From positions 1 through 64,000 of the forward strand of contig JAEUMJ010000007.1 of assembly GCA_016792865.1 (NCBI GenBank): a stretch of DNA of 64,000 nt, given 5' to 3'. A model generated the notes under the pieces. The model had not been told where the DNA came from and did not search any database. It saw only the letters and a program-made list of their open reading frames with translations. The position numbers and the translations under genes are program-made. This document shows positions 9,681-20,413 of this stretch, piece after piece; position 1 is the first letter of the stretch, and each line of letters starts with the position of its first letter. The stretch is from Hyphomicrobiales bacterium. GTDB taxonomy: Bacteria > Pseudomonadota > Alphaproteobacteria > Rhizobiales > Aestuariivirgaceae.

Positions 9681-10790
9681 TCAGCGGTCCAGAATGCTTT
9701 GCAAGGTATCGGCGAGGTTACGGGCCGCGTCGGGCCGGCCATGCCGGAGCGCCGCGGCGGCGGCCTCCTTAAGGCGTTCGGGGTTTGACAGCAACTCCGC
9801 CAGAAAGGCGGCAAGACCAGCTGCCTCAATGCTGTTTTGGGGCTTCAGCCAGCCGGCCCCGGCGCGTTCAAAACTTTCGGCATTGCGGAGTTGGTCATTG
9901 TCAAGGGCATGCGGCAGTGGCACCAGCACGGCGGGCCTGCCGACAACGCCCAGTTCCGCGATGGTGGAGGCCCCGGACCGCGCGATCACGAGATGACTTT
10001 CCGCCATGCGCCTTGGCATGTCCATGAAGAACGGGCTCAATTCTGCCTGTACCCCGGCCTTGCCATAGGCTTCCCGCACGCGGGCCAGGTCTTCTTCGCG
10101 GCACTGCTGGGTGATGACGAGACGGCCGATCAGGTCGGCTGGCAAGGCCGCCACGACACCCGGCATCATGTCGGAGAAATAGCGCGCACCCTGACTGCCG
10201 CCGAAGACCAGCAGGTTGATCCTGCCCCCTGCCACAAGCGCCGGATAGGGCGCACCGGCGACGGCCTTGACGACGGCGCGAACCGGATTGCCGGTCAGGA
10301 CAACCTTGCCCGCTGCTTCCGGCGGCACGAGGCGCACGTTCTCAAACGACGTGGCAACCACATTCACGCGCGTGGAGAGCAGCTTGTTGGCACGGCCCAA
10401 CACCGAGTTCTGCTCATGCACAAGCGACGGCACACCGAGATGCGCCGCGGCCATCAGCGGCGGCAAGGACGGGTAGCCGCCAAATCCGGCGACCGCCACG
10501 GCGGCATGGCCGCGGATGAGGTTGCGCGAAAGCCTGTAGCCTGAAAAGAGCCGCCACAGACGGGCGGGCAAGCGCAGGGGATCCGAGAGCGACAGCGTGG
10601 CAGAAGGAACGATGTGCACCTTCTCGGCAGGAAAGGACTTGCCGTAGTCGCGCACCCGTTCATCCGTCAGCAGATGAACGCGGAAGCCGCGACCCACAAG
10701 TTCCTCGGCAAGCGCCTGTGCAGGAAAGAGATGGCCGCCGGTGCCTCCGGCGGCGAGCATCACCAACCTGCCCTGTCCGTGAGTGGCCAC
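9681..10790 (-). CDS. murG: Lipid II synthase MurG (GlcNAc transferase)
   Basis: Membrane-associated GT28 glycosyltransferase that transfers GlcNAc from UDP-GlcNAc to lipid I, making lipid II on the cytoplasmic face. The first glycine-rich loop is AAGGTGGHLFPAQALA. HEQNSVLGRANKLL and VFGGSQGARYF follow, and the UDP-GlcNAc site has ARSGASTIAELGVVGRPAVLVP. The start codon is GTG at 10790 (MATHGQGRLV), one base after the ftsW stop. The length of 369 is usual. Confidence 0.97.
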   Translation of the reverse strand: MATHGQGRLVMLAAGGTGGHLFPAQALAEELVGRGFRVHLLTDERVRDYGKSFPAEKVHIVPSATLSLSDPLRLPARLWRLFSGYRLSRNLIRGHAAVAVAGFGGYPSLPPLMAAAHLGVPSLVHEQNSVLGRANKLLSTRVNVVATSFENVRLVPPEAAGKVVLTGNPVRAVVKAVAGAPYPALVAGGRINLLVFGGSQGARYFSDMMPGVVAALPADLIGRLVITQQCREEDLARVREAYGKAGVQAELSPFFMDMPRRMAESHLVIARSGASTIAELGVVGRPAVLVPLPHALDNDQLRNAESFERAGAGWLKPQNSIEAAGLAAFLAELLSNPERLKEAAAAALRHGRPDAARNLADTLQSILDR

Positions 10791-10791
10791 G

Positions 10792-11937
10792 TCAACCCGC
10801 CTGCCGCGAAAGCTCCAGCCTTGACGGCTGTTGCATTGAGGAGCCGCGCGCCAGCGCCAGCACGAAGCCCATGGCCATTGCCGTGCCGAGGAGGGATGAT
10901 CCTCCCGACGAGATGAACGGCAGCGTCATGCCCTTGGCGGGCAGCAGTGCCACGTTGACCCCCATGTTGATGACGGCCTGAAGGCCGAACATGGTGATGA
11001 GGCCGGAAAGCGCCAGTGAGGAAAACGGGTCATTCTCTGCCTTGGCCTTGGCCAGCACGCGCATCACGATGAAGACGAAGAATGCCATGAGAACCAGGCA
11101 GGCAATGGCGCCAAACTCCTCGCCGACGACGGCGAAGGTGAAGTCGGTATGCGCATCCGGCAGCACCAGCTTCGCCTGCCCGCCACCGGGTCCGGTGCCG
11201 AGCAAGCCGCCGTTCCGGAAGGCTTCCATGGCGGTGTCGGTCTGGAAGGTGTCGCCGTTCTCCGGGCTGAGAAAGCGATCGATGCGCGATGTGACGTGCG
11301 GCACAAGAAGATAGGCGAAAATGCCGCCAATCACCCCCACACCGGCTAGGCCGAAGATCACCACCCACGGAATTCCGAAAACCAGAAGCATGGCTCCCGT
11401 CGTCGCGACCACCAGCACCGTCTGGCCGAAATCAGGCTGAACCACGAGAAGGCCGATGAAGATGGCCGCCATGGCATAGGCAACGAGGTGGCCCGGCATG
11501 TCCGGGCGGCGCGTGCGTTCCGCCAGGAACCAGCTTGCCGCCACCACGTAACACGGCTTCGCAAGTTCCGAAGGCTGGAGGCCCAGCGGTCCGATATTGA
11601 TCCAGCGATGCGCACCCTTGATCTCCGGGCCATACTTGAGCGCGGCCAGCATCAGGACGACCGAGCCGATGAAGCCCGCAATGGCGGCGCGGCGCACCCA
11701 TGCGATGTCGAAGAACGACAGCGTGACGAGGCCGATCACGGCGAAGAAAAGGAAGTAGAGCTGGTTGCGGAAGAAGTGGAACGTGTCGAGGCCGATGCGC
11801 TCTGCCACGGGAGGGCTTGCGGCCATGCTCACGAGCACGCCCATCGCCATCAGCAGGAGAATGGTGGAAATGAGCGTGCGGTCGATGGTGAACCACCAAC
11901 GGGCCAGCACGCCACGGTCACTGCGCGAGATCAGCAT
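10792..11937 (-). CDS. ftsW: Septal peptidoglycan glycosyltransferase FtsW
   Basis: SEDS-family polytopic membrane enzyme that polymerises lipid II at the septum together with FtsI. About ten hydrophobic segments can be counted. SEDS landmarks include GAHRWINIGPLGLQPSELAK, VVQPDFGQTVLV, the LGTGPGGGQAKL loop and the C-terminal GMTLPFISSGGSSL. It has 381 residues with a short cytoplasmic start (MLISRSDRGVLARWW). Its ATG overlaps the murD stop by one base. Confidence 0.97.
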   Translation of the reverse strand: MLISRSDRGVLARWWFTIDRTLISTILLLMAMGVLVSMAASPPVAERIGLDTFHFFRNQLYFLFFAVIGLVTLSFFDIAWVRRAAIAGFIGSVVLMLAALKYGPEIKGAHRWINIGPLGLQPSELAKPCYVVAASWFLAERTRRPDMPGHLVAYAMAAIFIGLLVVQPDFGQTVLVVATTGAMLLVFGIPWVVIFGLAGVGVIGGIFAYLLVPHVTSRIDRFLSPENGDTFQTDTAMEAFRNGGLLGTGPGGGQAKLVLPDAHTDFTFAVVGEEFGAIACLVLMAFFVFIVMRVLAKAKAENDPFSSLALSGLITMFGLQAVINMGVNVALLPAKGMTLPFISSGGSSLLGTAMAMGFVLALARGSSMQQPSRLELSRQAG

Positions 11938-13340
11938 CAGACTGTCCTCTCCTGGGTCATGCGAATGCCGGGCAATCGCGAGACGATTTCAGCGAAGGCG
12001 TCGCCACGCACTTCAAAATTCTTGTACTGGTCGAAGGATGCGCAGGCGGGCGAAAGCAGCACCACGGGATCGGCAGCGGCGGAAGCTGCCGCGTCGCGAT
12101 GGGCCGCCTGAACCGCGCGCGGCAGGGTTTCGCAGATTTCGAACTCCACCTTGCCCGCCAGGGTGGCGGCAAAATCGACAGCCGCAACCCCGATGAGATA
12201 GGCCTTTCGGATGCGGGGGAAGTAAGGCGCCAGCGGTTCGATGCCGCCCGACTTGGCTATGCCGCCGGCGATCCAGAAGATGTCCGCATAGGTGGCGAGA
12301 GCCTTCTCGGCAGCATCGGCATTGGTGGCCTTGGAGTCATTGACGAAGGCGACGGCACCCGCACGGCCGATTTCCTGCATGCGGTGGGCCAGGCCGGGAA
12401 AGCTTCGCATGGCCTCTGCGATCAGCCTGGCATCGACATCCATGGCCCGTGCCGCGCCATAGGCCATGCAGGCATTCTGCCAGTTGTGGCGGCCACGCAG
12501 CGCGGGCATGTCGCGCAGGTCGAGCGTCGCACTCACGCCGCCATCGCGCATGTCGCGCAGGATGCCGTCGTGCGCGCTGATGCCATTGTCGAGAGACCGC
12601 ACGACCGACACGCGACGGACGTCCGGCCCGCCGTGGATGCGGCCCGCGATTTCCGCGCACCATTCATCGTCCACACCCACAAGCGCGGTCTGGCCATCCC
12701 GCTGCTTGGCAAACATCCGCGCCTTCACATCGGCGTAGTGCTGCATGTCGCCATGACGGTCGAGATGATCCGGCGTCAGGTTGGTGAGAATGCCGACATC
12801 CGGCGAAAGGCCCGGCATGAGATCGATCTGGAACGACGAAAGCTCAAGCACATAAATGCGGTCACGCGCAGGCTGACGGAGATTGAACACGGCCTGTCCG
12901 ATGTTGCCGCCCACATCCACGTCAAGCCCTGCTTCCTTCAGCACATGGCCGATGAGCGCGGTCGTCGTGGACTTGCCGTTCGTGCCGGTGATCGCCACCA
13001 TCCGGGCACCTGTGCCCTGCATCGCGCGGGCAAACACTTCCGTATCGCCGATGACCTCGATGCCGGCGGCACGCGCCTTCACCACGGTCCAGTGCGGTTC
13101 GGGGTGGGTCAACGGAACGCCGGGGCTCAAGACAAGGGCCGAGAGTGTCCGGAAATCCACGGTGTGCAGGTTGGTGACCTGCAAGCCCTCTGCCCGCGCC
13201 TTCTCGACCGCAGGGTCACTGTCGTCCCAGGCGAAAACCTCGGCACCACCCAGCGTCAGTGCGCGGGCGCAGGAAATGCCGGATCGCGCCAGCCCGAACA
13301 TGGCGACGCGCTTTCCCTTGAACTGCGTGACGGCGAACAT
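11937..13340 (-). CDS. murD: UDP-MurNAc-L-alanine--D-glutamate ligase
   Basis: Second Mur ligase; adds D-glutamate. The N-terminal Rossmann-like domain has VAMFGLARSGISCARAL. The P-loop is ITGTNGKSTTTALIGH. TPDHLDRHGD and the C-terminal FVNDSKATNADAAEKAL with LLSPACASFDQYKNFEVRG are MurD-typical. Length 467 is standard. It sits 7 bases after mraY. Confidence 0.98.
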   Translation of the reverse strand: MFAVTQFKGKRVAMFGLARSGISCARALTLGGAEVFAWDDSDPAVEKARAEGLQVTNLHTVDFRTLSALVLSPGVPLTHPEPHWTVVKARAAGIEVIGDTEVFARAMQGTGARMVAITGTNGKSTTTALIGHVLKEAGLDVDVGGNIGQAVFNLRQPARDRIYVLELSSFQIDLMPGLSPDVGILTNLTPDHLDRHGDMQHYADVKARMFAKQRDGQTALVGVDDEWCAEIAGRIHGGPDVRRVSVVRSLDNGISAHDGILRDMRDGGVSATLDLRDMPALRGRHNWQNACMAYGAARAMDVDARLIAEAMRSFPGLAHRMQEIGRAGAVAFVNDSKATNADAAEKALATYADIFWIAGGIAKSGGIEPLAPYFPRIRKAYLIGVAAVDFAATLAGKVEFEICETLPRAVQAAHRDAAASAAADPVVLLSPACASFDQYKNFEVRGDAFAEIVSRLPGIRMTQERTV

Positions 13341-13347
13341 TCCTGTC

Positions 13348-14436
13348 TCACCTCAGCTTGAGCGTTGAAAGGCCGATCAGGGCCAGGACGAATGCAATGA
13401 TCCAGAAGCGGATGACGATGGTTGGCTCCTTCCAGCCCTTCTGCTCGTAGTGATGATGCAGCGGCGCCATCGCAAAGACGCGCTTTCCCGTCATCTTGAA
13501 GGAAATGACCTGCACGATCACCGAAACCGTTTCGAGCACGAACAGGCCGCCGATGATCGCAAGCACGATTTCGTGCTTCACCGCCACGGCAATGGCACCA
13601 AGCGCACCACCGAGGGAGAGCGAGCCCGTGTCGCCCATGAAGATCATTGCAGGAGGCGCATTGAACCAGAGGAAGCCAAGCCCTGCCCCGACAAGCGCAC
13701 CGCAGATGACCGCAAGTTCCCCGGTGCCTCGCACGAAATGCAGTTGCAGGTATTCCGAGAACACGAAGTTGCCGACGAGATAGCAGATGAGGCCATAGCT
13801 TGCGGCTGCGATCATGACGGGAACGATGGCAAGACCGTCGAGACCGTCGGTGATGTTAACCGCGTTTCCGGCCCCGACCACCACGATCATGCCCACGACA
13901 ATGAAGAAGGGACCGAAATAGATGAGCAGGTCCTTGAGGAAGGGAACGGCAAGCGACATGGACAGCGGCTTCTCGCCGATCCACATGAAGCACCCCACGG
14001 TGATGCCGGCGATGGCGAATTCCGCGAACAGGCGCAGGCGCGAAGAAAAGCCACGCACGGATGCACGCGTCACTTTCAGGTAGTCGTCATAAAACCCGAT
14101 GGCCCCAAAGCCGAGCGTCACGAAGAGAACGCCCCAGACGTAGAGATTGGTGAGATCGGCCCAGAGGATCGTGGCGACAAACATCCCCGAAAGGATCATC
14201 AGGCCGCCCATGGTCGGCGTGCCCTGCTTCTCGACGATGTGGCGCTGCGGGCCGTCGGTGCGGATCGGCTGGCCCTTGCCCTGCTTGACCTTCAGCAGCG
14301 AGATGATGCGCGGGCCGAAAACGAAGATGAAGAGCAAGGCCGTGAGGATCGCGCCGCCTGTGCGCGTTGTCAGGTAACGGAAGGCATTCAGTGGCTGAAT
14401 TTCCGTCGAGAAACTGGTGAGCAGGTAATAGAGCAT
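13348..14436 (-). CDS. mraY: Phospho-MurNAc-pentapeptide transferase MraY
   Basis: Integral membrane enzyme that moves phospho-MurNAc-pentapeptide to undecaprenyl phosphate, forming lipid I. About ten membrane segments. Signature stretches are [10 protein letters not shown], the FYDDYLKV Asp motif, [28 protein letters not shown] and [12 protein letters not shown] (the HHH motif). At 362 residues it is full length. The genes murF and murD flank it within 4 and 7 bases. Confidence 0.98.
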   Translation of the reverse strand: MLYYLLTSFSTEIQPLNAFRYLTTRTGGAILTALLFIFVFGPRIISLLKVKQGKGQPIRTDGPQRHIVEKQGTPTMGGLMILSGMFVATILWADLTNLYVWGVLFVTLGFGAIGFYDDYLKVTRASVRGFSSRLRLFAEFAIAGITVGCFMWIGEKPLSMSLAVPFLKDLLIYFGPFFIVVGMIVVVGAGNAVNITDGLDGLAIVPVMIAAASYGLICYLVGNFVFSEYLQLHFVRGTGELAVICGALVGAGLGFLWFNAPPAMIFMGDTGSLSLGGALGAIAVAVKHEIVLAIIGGLFVLETVSVIVQVISFKMTGKRVFAMAPLHHHYEQKGWKEPTIVIRFWIIAFVLALIGLSTLKLR

Positions 14437-14440
14437 CAGA

Positions 14441-15874
14441 TCATGTATCCTTGGGGGCCGGCCACTTTGCTTTCATTGCCTCCACAATGGGTCCCATGCG
14501 GCTGCCGAGCGAACCTTTGACCATCACCACATCGCCGGGCCTGAGCCCGGCCAGCAATGCGTCTTTCAACTGCTCGGAACTGGCCGCGTGCAGGCCGCGC
14601 CGCTCGACGCGGGTGGCCTGAAACAGGTGGGCCATGAGGGGGCCTGCGGCGTATAGGACATCGACCTGCGCCGAGTCCAATGCTTCGGCAAGGCCGGCGT
14701 GAAGCTCCGGGCCGCTTTCGCCCAGTTCCAGCATGTCGCCCAGGACAGCGATGCGGCGTCCATTCCTGGCTGGCTTCGCCTGGGCCAGAAGCGCAAGCGC
14801 AGCACGCACCGAGGCCGGATTTGCGTTGTAACTTTCATCGATCAACAGAAGTTCGCCGCCCGGCATCTTCAGTTCCTGCTGCACGCCCCTGCCCTTGGCC
14901 GGCTTCGCCTCCGAGAGGGCCAGCGCCGCACGCGCCAGGTCGGCCCCCATGAGCTTGGCGGCGGCAAGCACCGCGAGACTGTTGATTGCCATGTGCTCGC
15001 CCGGAAGGCCGAGCTTGTAGATCACCTGCTCACCGAAGATCGAGGCGGTGACACAGCAGCAGGTCGGATGCAGCACGAGCTGCATGAGCCTGATGTCGGA
15101 TTCGGCATGACGGCCAAAGCCATGAATCCGGGTCACGCCCGCGGCCCGCGCTGCGGCGGCCAACCTGTCGAAATAGGGCGTGTCGCGATTGATGACGGCA
15201 GCACCGCCCGGCACGACGCCGGTGAAGATTTCGGCCTTGGCGTCGGCAATTTCATCGAGCGACTTGAAGTGGCCGAGGTGGCTCGCGGCTATGGTGGTGA
15301 CAATCGCCACATGCGGACGCACGAAGCCCACCAGGGGCGTGATCTCGCCGGGGTGATTCATCCCCACTTCGAAAACACCGAACGCCGCCTCCCGCGGGAA
15401 ACGCGCCAGCGTCAGGGGCACGCCCCAGTGATTGTTGAACGAGGCCGCCGAGGCATGCGTAAGGCCCGACGCGGCAAGCGCCACGCGAAGCATTTCCTTG
15501 GTGCTGGTCTTGCCCACGCTGCCGGTGATCGCAACGACCTGTGCAGCACTTCGGGCACGCGCCGCACGCCCCATGTTCTCAAGGCCGCGCAGGGGATCAT
15601 CGGCCACCACAAGGCACGGACCTGCCGCTTCCATGTCTGGCGTGGTGCGCGAGACGACCGCAACGCCTGCCCCGCTTTTCAATGCCGCAGCCGCGAAATC
15701 GTGACCGTCGAGCTTCTCGCCCTTGATGGCAACGAAGATGTCGCCATCGCGCAGGGTGCGCGTGTCGATGGAGACGTCATGCATTGCGCGCGTGATCGGG
15801 GACGTCAGCCGCCCTCCGGTGGCGGCGACGATCTCATCGGCAGTCCAGAGCGGGGTTCTTGCCGCGTCAGCCAT
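14441..15874 (-). CDS. murF: UDP-MurNAc-tripeptide--D-Ala-D-Ala ligase
   Basis: Last Mur ligase; attaches the D-Ala-D-Ala made by Ddl. The P-loop is [14 protein letters not shown], followed by [22 protein letters not shown] and the C-terminal [16 protein letters not shown] and [12 protein letters not shown] choose the ATG at 15874 ([10 protein letters not shown], 477 residues), which overlaps the murE stop by 8 bases. The open frame runs up to 15985, but that extension would lie inside murE and adds nothing that looks like MurF. Confidence 0.97.
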   Translation of the reverse strand: MADAARTPLWTADEIVAATGGRLTSPITRAMHDVSIDTRTLRDGDIFVAIKGEKLDGHDFAAAALKSGAGVAVVSRTTPDMEAAGPCLVVADDPLRGLENMGRAARARSAAQVVAITGSVGKTSTKEMLRVALAASGLTHASAASFNNHWGVPLTLARFPREAAFGVFEVGMNHPGEITPLVGFVRPHVAIVTTIAASHLGHFKSLDEIADAKAEIFTGVVPGGAAVINRDTPYFDRLAAAARAAGVTRIHGFGRHAESDIRLMQLVLHPTCCCVTASIFGEQVIYKLGLPGEHMAINSLAVLAAAKLMGADLARAALALSEAKPAKGRGVQQELKMPGGELLLIDESYNANPASVRAALALLAQAKPARNGRRIAVLGDMLELGESGPELHAGLAEALDSAQVDVLYAAGPLMAHLFQATRVERRGLHAASSEQLKDALLAGLRPGDVVMVKGSLGSRMGPIVEAMKAKWPAPKDT

Positions 15875-17327
15875 GATAGTCCTCGTTCCTGATGGCGGCC
15901 CGCACGGCATCATGATCGCTGAAGGGGCGGGTTTCCTTGCCGATGATCTGGCCCTCCTCGTGGCCCTTTCCGGCCACGAGCACAATGTCTCCGGCCTGCG
16001 CCATCACCACCGCCTCGCGGATGGCCCTGGCACGATCGCCGATCTCGATGGCACCCCTTGCCGCAGCCATGACTTCCTTGCGGATGACGGCAGGATCTTC
16101 CGTACGCGGATTATCATCGGTGAGAATGGCAACATCGGAAAGCTTCACCGCGACAGCACCCATGAGGGGCCGCTTGCCCTTGTCGCGATCACCACCGCAG
16201 CCAAAGACGACAATGAGCTTGCCCCCGGCATAGGGGCGGAGCGACGCCAGCGCGTTCTCCAGCGCATCGGGCGTATGGGCGTAATCGACGAAGACCGACG
16301 CGCCCGCTTCATTCTTCCCGACGAGATCGAGGCGGCCCGTTGCGCCCTTCAGCAGGCTCAATGACCGGAGCGTCACCTCCGCTTCGCCGCCTGCGGCAAT
16401 CACCAGACCGGCGGCGACGATGGCATTCGATGCCTGGAAGTCACCCACCAGCGGCAGCGTCACTGCATGGAGGCCGCTTGCGGTCTCAAGCGACAGATGT
16501 TGTTCAAGGCCCTCGCGGCGCGACGAGACAAGACGGATGTCGCGGCCCTTGTGCCCCACCGTGAAGGTGGCAAGGCCGTGCGCCTCTGCCCGCATCCGCA
16601 CTTCCTCGCCATGGGGTGAATCCATGTTGATGACGGCAGGTGCGCCGGCGGGAAGAAGCTCGGTGAAGAGCCGCATCTTCGCCTCGAAGTAGTCGTCGAA
16701 GGTCGCGTGGTAATCGAGGTGGTCGCGGGTGAGATTGGTGAAGGCCGCTGCCGTCAGCCGCAAGCCATCCAGCCGGTATTGCGACAGGCCATGGCTGGAC
16801 GCCTCGATGGCGAGATGGCTTACATGGTCCTCCGAGAGTTTCGCCGCCAGTTCCTGGAGTTGAACCGGATCGGGCGTCGTGTGCGCGAGATACGCCGCTC
16901 CTTCCGGCCCCACCACGCCGATGGTGCCGAGGCTCGCGGCGCGGAAACCCATCGCCTCCCAGATCTGCCGCACGAAGACGGTTACGGATGTCTTGCCATT
17001 GGTGCCCGTCACCGCGACGATCGTATCAGGCTGGCGGTCATAGAAACGCGCGGCCATGCGCGCCAGGAGCCAGCGCGGATTGTCCGTGGTGATGACTGTG
17101 CCCGCCCCGCTGTAGCGCCCCGGCTCCGCGATCACTGCAACGGCTCCTGCCGACAGCGCCTGCGGGATGAAGGCCGCGCCGTCCACTTTCGTGCCGGGCA
17201 AGGCTGCAAACACGAAGCCGGGCCTCACGGCGCGGCTATCGGAGGTGATGCCCATGACGGTCAGCCTGCCTGCGGTTTCCGGCACCGCAGCATCATGTGC
17301 AACAAGACGGGCAAGGCTTCTCGGCAT
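15867..17327 (-). CDS. murE: UDP-MurNAc-dipeptide--meso-diaminopimelate ligase
   Basis: Third Mur ligase. The P-loop is VTGTNGKTSVTVFV. The DNPR motif (TDDNPRTEDPAVI) is the known marker for meso-diaminopimelate rather than lysine, so the cell wall should be mDAP type. ITSDSRAVRPGFVFAALPG at the N-terminus binds the UDP part, and VFVDYAHTPDALENAL and VFGCGGDRDKGKRP are further MurE landmarks. Length 486 is usual. One base separates it from ftsI. Confidence 0.98.
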   Translation of the reverse strand: MPRSLARLVAHDAAVPETAGRLTVMGITSDSRAVRPGFVFAALPGTKVDGAAFIPQALSAGAVAVIAEPGRYSGAGTVITTDNPRWLLARMAARFYDRQPDTIVAVTGTNGKTSVTVFVRQIWEAMGFRAASLGTIGVVGPEGAAYLAHTTPDPVQLQELAAKLSEDHVSHLAIEASSHGLSQYRLDGLRLTAAAFTNLTRDHLDYHATFDDYFEAKMRLFTELLPAGAPAVINMDSPHGEEVRMRAEAHGLATFTVGHKGRDIRLVSSRREGLEQHLSLETASGLHAVTLPLVGDFQASNAIVAAGLVIAAGGEAEVTLRSLSLLKGATGRLDLVGKNEAGASVFVDYAHTPDALENALASLRPYAGGKLIVVFGCGGDRDKGKRPLMGAVAVKLSDVAILTDDNPRTEDPAVIRKEVMAAARGAIEIGDRARAIREAVVMAQAGDIVLVAGKGHEEGQIIGKETRPFSDHDAVRAAIRNEDYHG

Positions 17328-17328
17328 G

Positions 17329-19041
17329 TCAGTGTTTCTTCAAGGCTTCCTGCTTCTCAAGCTTCGCCAGCTTTTCGAGATCGGCTTCGGTGAATTGGGG
17401 TGCAACGCCAAGAATGGGGGCAACGCGCTCGATGATCCTGCCCGCCGTCGGAACGGCATTCCAGCCCGCAGTGGAAAAGCCATAGGTTTCCGGCAGCGCC
17501 TTCGGCTCATCGAGCATCACGAGGATGGCGTATTTCGGTTTGTCCATCGGGAAGGCCCCGATGAAGGATGCAAGGTTGCGCCCCTTGGCATAGCGACCGT
17601 TCACGACCTTCTCGGCCGTGCCGGTCTTGCCGCCGATGCGATAGCCGATCACGTCAGCCTTGCCCGCCGACCCTTCCGTGGCATTGAGGCGGAAAAGGTA
17701 GCGCATCTTCTCTGATGTCGATGGCTTCACGATCTGTTGCGCCAGCACCTCTGCTTCCTCCCTGGAGCGCTTGATGAATGTGGGCGGAATCAGCTTACCG
17801 TCGTTCAGCAGACCCGCGACAACGGACAAGCCTTGCAGGGGTTGCACGGCAAAACCATGGCCGAATGCGGCGGTGGCGGAAACAAGCTTGCTCCACCGCT
17901 TCGGCAGGATTGGGCGAGCAGTTTCAGGGACTTCCGTCTCCAGCTTGTCAAAAAGCCCAACCCGGCGGAGGAATTCCTGGTGCCGTTCCAGCCCCACCTG
18001 CAAGGCCATGCGGGCGGTTCCGATGTTGGAGGAGTTGGTGAAGATTTCCGGCACCGAGAGGAAGCGGTGCATGTTGTGGAAGTCGTTGATGCGGGCGCTG
18101 CCGATGGCGAGCGGGAAGCGCGCATCGAAGGTGGACTCCATGTTGATGGTGCCGTAGTCGAAGGCCATCGCGAAGGTCACCGCCTTGATGACGGACCCCA
18201 ACTCGTAAACGCCGCTCAGCATCCGGTTCTGCTGCTCCTGGGTGAAGACCTTGGGTTCGGCATTGGGGTTGTAGTCGGGCAGCGAGACGAGCGAGACGAC
18301 TTCTCCGGTTTCGATGTTGAGAATGATCCCGCCGCCGCCCAGCGCCTTGAACTTCTCGACCGCCTTGTTCACCTCGTCGGTCATCGCGTGCTGCACGCGC
18401 AAATCGACCGAGAGTTCGGCGGGTGCCGCAACCTGCTTCTGCGGGTCGGCGAGCGAGGCGGTGTAGATGGCCCCTGCGTTGTCGAGATACTTCTCGATGC
18501 CGGCAATGCCCTTGGTGTCCATGTCGACATAGCCGACGGTGTGCGCGGCAAGACGGCCCTGCGGGTAAACCCGCTTGCGCTCGTTGATGTAGGAGACACC
18601 GGGGATGCCGAGATTGTAAACCGCGTCACGCTCTTCCGGACTCACCTGACGCTTGATCCAGGCGAAGGCGCTCTTCGGCTTCAGCAGCTTGCGGCGCAGG
18701 TCAGCCGCATCGATATCCGAAAGGGCGGCGGTGAGCAGTTCGACCGTCTCATCGACATCGGGAATCTTGCGCGGGTCGGCATAAAGGGAAGCAACCGCAA
18801 TGTCGGTGGCAAGCACGTTGCCGTTGCGGTCAACAATGTCGGGGCGCGGGATGCGGTCCTGATGCCGCGCCAGTTCGAGGTTCACGTCATCGACGGGCTT
18901 CATCAGGTCGATGCGCAGCAACTGCCCGCCGATGGCGGCAAAGGCGAGAGCAAAGCATATGCCCAGCAGGCGAATGCGGTTCTGCCCTGCAAGGCGCGGC
19001 GGACCGGCGGCTTCTGTGATGGTCTTTGTCCGGAGCATCAT
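17329..19041 (-). CDS. ftsI: Septal transpeptidase FtsI (PBP3)
   Basis: Class B penicillin-binding protein that cross-links septal peptidoglycan; partner of FtsW. A short cytoplasmic tail is followed by one membrane segment (IRLLGICFALAFAAIGGQLL). The dimerisation/pedestal domain starts at RPDIVDRNGNVLATDI. The transpeptidase domain carries the three active-site motifs SVIK (in ELGSVIKAV), SSN (TNSSNIG) and KTG (GGKTGTAEK). Length 570. Two adjacent ATGs (19041 and 19038) are possible; the ftsL stop overlaps them. Confidence 0.97.
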   Translation of the reverse strand: MMLRTKTITEAAGPPRLAGQNRIRLLGICFALAFAAIGGQLLRIDLMKPVDDVNLELARHQDRIPRPDIVDRNGNVLATDIAVASLYADPRKIPDVDETVELLTAALSDIDAADLRRKLLKPKSAFAWIKRQVSPEERDAVYNLGIPGVSYINERKRVYPQGRLAAHTVGYVDMDTKGIAGIEKYLDNAGAIYTASLADPQKQVAAPAELSVDLRVQHAMTDEVNKAVEKFKALGGGGIILNIETGEVVSLVSLPDYNPNAEPKVFTQEQQNRMLSGVYELGSVIKAVTFAMAFDYGTINMESTFDARFPLAIGSARINDFHNMHRFLSVPEIFTNSSNIGTARMALQVGLERHQEFLRRVGLFDKLETEVPETARPILPKRWSKLVSATAAFGHGFAVQPLQGLSVVAGLLNDGKLIPPTFIKRSREEAEVLAQQIVKPSTSEKMRYLFRLNATEGSAGKADVIGYRIGGKTGTAEKVVNGRYAKGRNLASFIGAFPMDKPKYAILVMLDEPKALPETYGFSTAGWNAVPTAGRIIERVAPILGVAPQFTEADLEKLAKLEKQEALKKH

Positions 19042-19388
19042 TCCATCTTCTTCAGGATATCGCCAATGGGATCCTTGCCTTCCTTCTCAAGCTTCACCGG
19101 AACGGTTTCCGGCACCTTGGTCAGGAGGTCTTCCACACTGACGAATTGCTGCGCCCTCGTGGGTTGGAGGCTGAGGCTCTGCTCGGCCAGTTTCTGGATG
19201 CGTTCCGGGCGGGTCAGGCTGCTCCACTCTGCATTGAGCAGCTTGATCGCCTCCCGCGCATCGTCGATCTTGCGCTTGGTCGCGGCAATTTTGCGTTCTT
19301 CGCTGCGGGTCGAATGCTCCAGCCCGTAGAGGGTGTAGCCGGAGGCCAGCACCGTCATCACCAGGATTGCATTGATCACTTTCAGCAT
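19038..19388 (-). CDS. ftsL: Cell division protein FtsL
   Basis: Small bitopic divisome protein of the FtsQBL complex. A hydrophobic N-terminal segment (INAILVMTVLASGYTLYGL) is followed by a charged heptad-rich coiled coil (residues about 28-60). It has 116 residues with the usual low sequence conservation, so the call rests mainly on topology and its fixed place between rsmH and ftsI. Overlaps are 1 base with rsmH and 4 with ftsI. Confidence 0.9.
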   Translation of the reverse strand: MLKVINAILVMTVLASGYTLYGLEHSTRSEERKIAATKRKIDDAREAIKLLNAEWSSLTRPERIQKLAEQSLSLQPTRAQQFVSVEDLLTKVPETVPVKLEKEGKDPIGDILKKME

Positions 19389-20413
19389 CAGTGCCTCACT
19401 GCCTTGAGTTCGGGTACGCCGATCTGCGCGAGGTCGGCGGGATGCGCTGCGGCAGCCGTGCGCAGGCCCGCACGGAGCTTGGCCGACCGGGCGCGGGGAT
19501 TGCGCGCCAGTTCCTCTTCCGCGGCTTCGACATGGCCCTTGAAGGGAAGCGTGAAGCTGGGGTCGGGACGGATGTCGAGACCCGGCGCATGACGCGAGGA
19601 AATGGGCACGTTGCCGCTTCGCTGGGCGAAGAAGCGTTTCACCACACGGTCCTCAAGCGAATGGAACGTCACGACCACGAGCCGGCCGCCGGGCTTGAGC
19701 ATCCGTTCGGCGGCGAAAAGCGCAGACCCCAGTTCATCAAGCTCGCCGTTCACGAAAATGCGCAAGGCCTGGAATGTGCGCGTGGCGGGATGGGTCCGGT
19801 CTTTCGCACGCTGGGGGCCGGTCGCATTCTCCACAGCCCGCACCAGGTCGAAGGTCGTGCGCAACGGAGCTTCCTCCCTCGCCTTCACGATGGCGCGGGC
19901 AATGTGGCGCGAGCGGTGTTCTTCCCCCAGAACGAAAATGATATCGGCCAGCCTTTCCGCCGAAGCCGTGTTCACCACATCGGCGGCAGAAATCCCTTCG
20001 GCGGACATTCGCATGTCAAGTGGGCCGTCGCGCAGGAACGAGAAGCCCCGTTCGGCCTCGTCAAGCTGCATGGAGGAGACGCCGATATCCAGCACCACGC
20101 CGTCCACCATCCGCTGCACGAGGCTTTCCATCTCTCCGAATGTGCCCTTCAGCAGCCTGAGCCGGCCACCGCTGCCGGCAACCATCGCCTGCCCCGCCGC
20201 GATGGCATTGGGGTCGCGGTCAATCGCAATCACCTCGCAGGTGGCGGTGGCAAGAATGGCCCTGCTGTATCCGCCTGCCCCAAAGGTGCCGTCCACGATC
20301 ACTTCGCCGCTTGCCGGCGCAAGTGCCTGCAACACCTCCTGCAACAGCACGGGAATGTGCCGGGAGGCGCCGTCGGAAGGCGCAGGCGTTGTGGTCTCTT
20401 GGGGCGATGACAC
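19388..20413 (-). CDS. rsmH: 16S rRNA (cytosine1402-N4)-methyltransferase RsmH
   Basis: SAM-dependent enzyme (MraW) that methylates C1402 of 16S rRNA; first gene of the division cluster here. Landmarks are [12 protein letters not shown], the SAM loop [31 protein letters not shown] with DGPLDMRM, and [16 protein letters not shown] infer a GTG start at 20413 ([12 protein letters not shown], 341 residues). The open frame continues to 20689, but that would run through the end of the RNase P RNA and gives unconvincing sequence. No strong ribosome site precedes the GTG. The usual upstream neighbour mraZ is absent; 20414-20619 shows no gene. Confidence 0.93.
   Translation of the reverse strand: MSSPQETTTPAPSDGASRHIPVLLQEVLQALAPASGEVIVDGTFGAGGYSRAILATATCEVIAIDRDPNAIAAGQAMVAGSGGRLRLLKGTFGEMESLVQRMVDGVVLDIGVSSMQLDEAERGFSFLRDGPLDMRMSAEGISAADVVNTASAERLADIIFVLGEEHRSRHIARAIVKAREEAPLRTTFDLVRAVENATGPQRAKDRTHPATRTFQALRIFVNGELDELGSALFAAERMLKPGGRLVVVTFHSLEDRVVKRFFAQRSGNVPISSRHAPGLDIRPDPSFTLPFKGHVEAAEEELARNPRARSAKLRAGLRTAAAAHPADLAQIGVPELKAVRH

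Noticed and set aside
8181..9788. 535-codon plus-strand open frame
   Set aside because: Antisense to murC, His/Arg-rich translation without any domain.
17737..19329. 530-codon plus-strand open frame
   Set aside because: Antisense to ftsI and ftsL, which have full active-site motifs.
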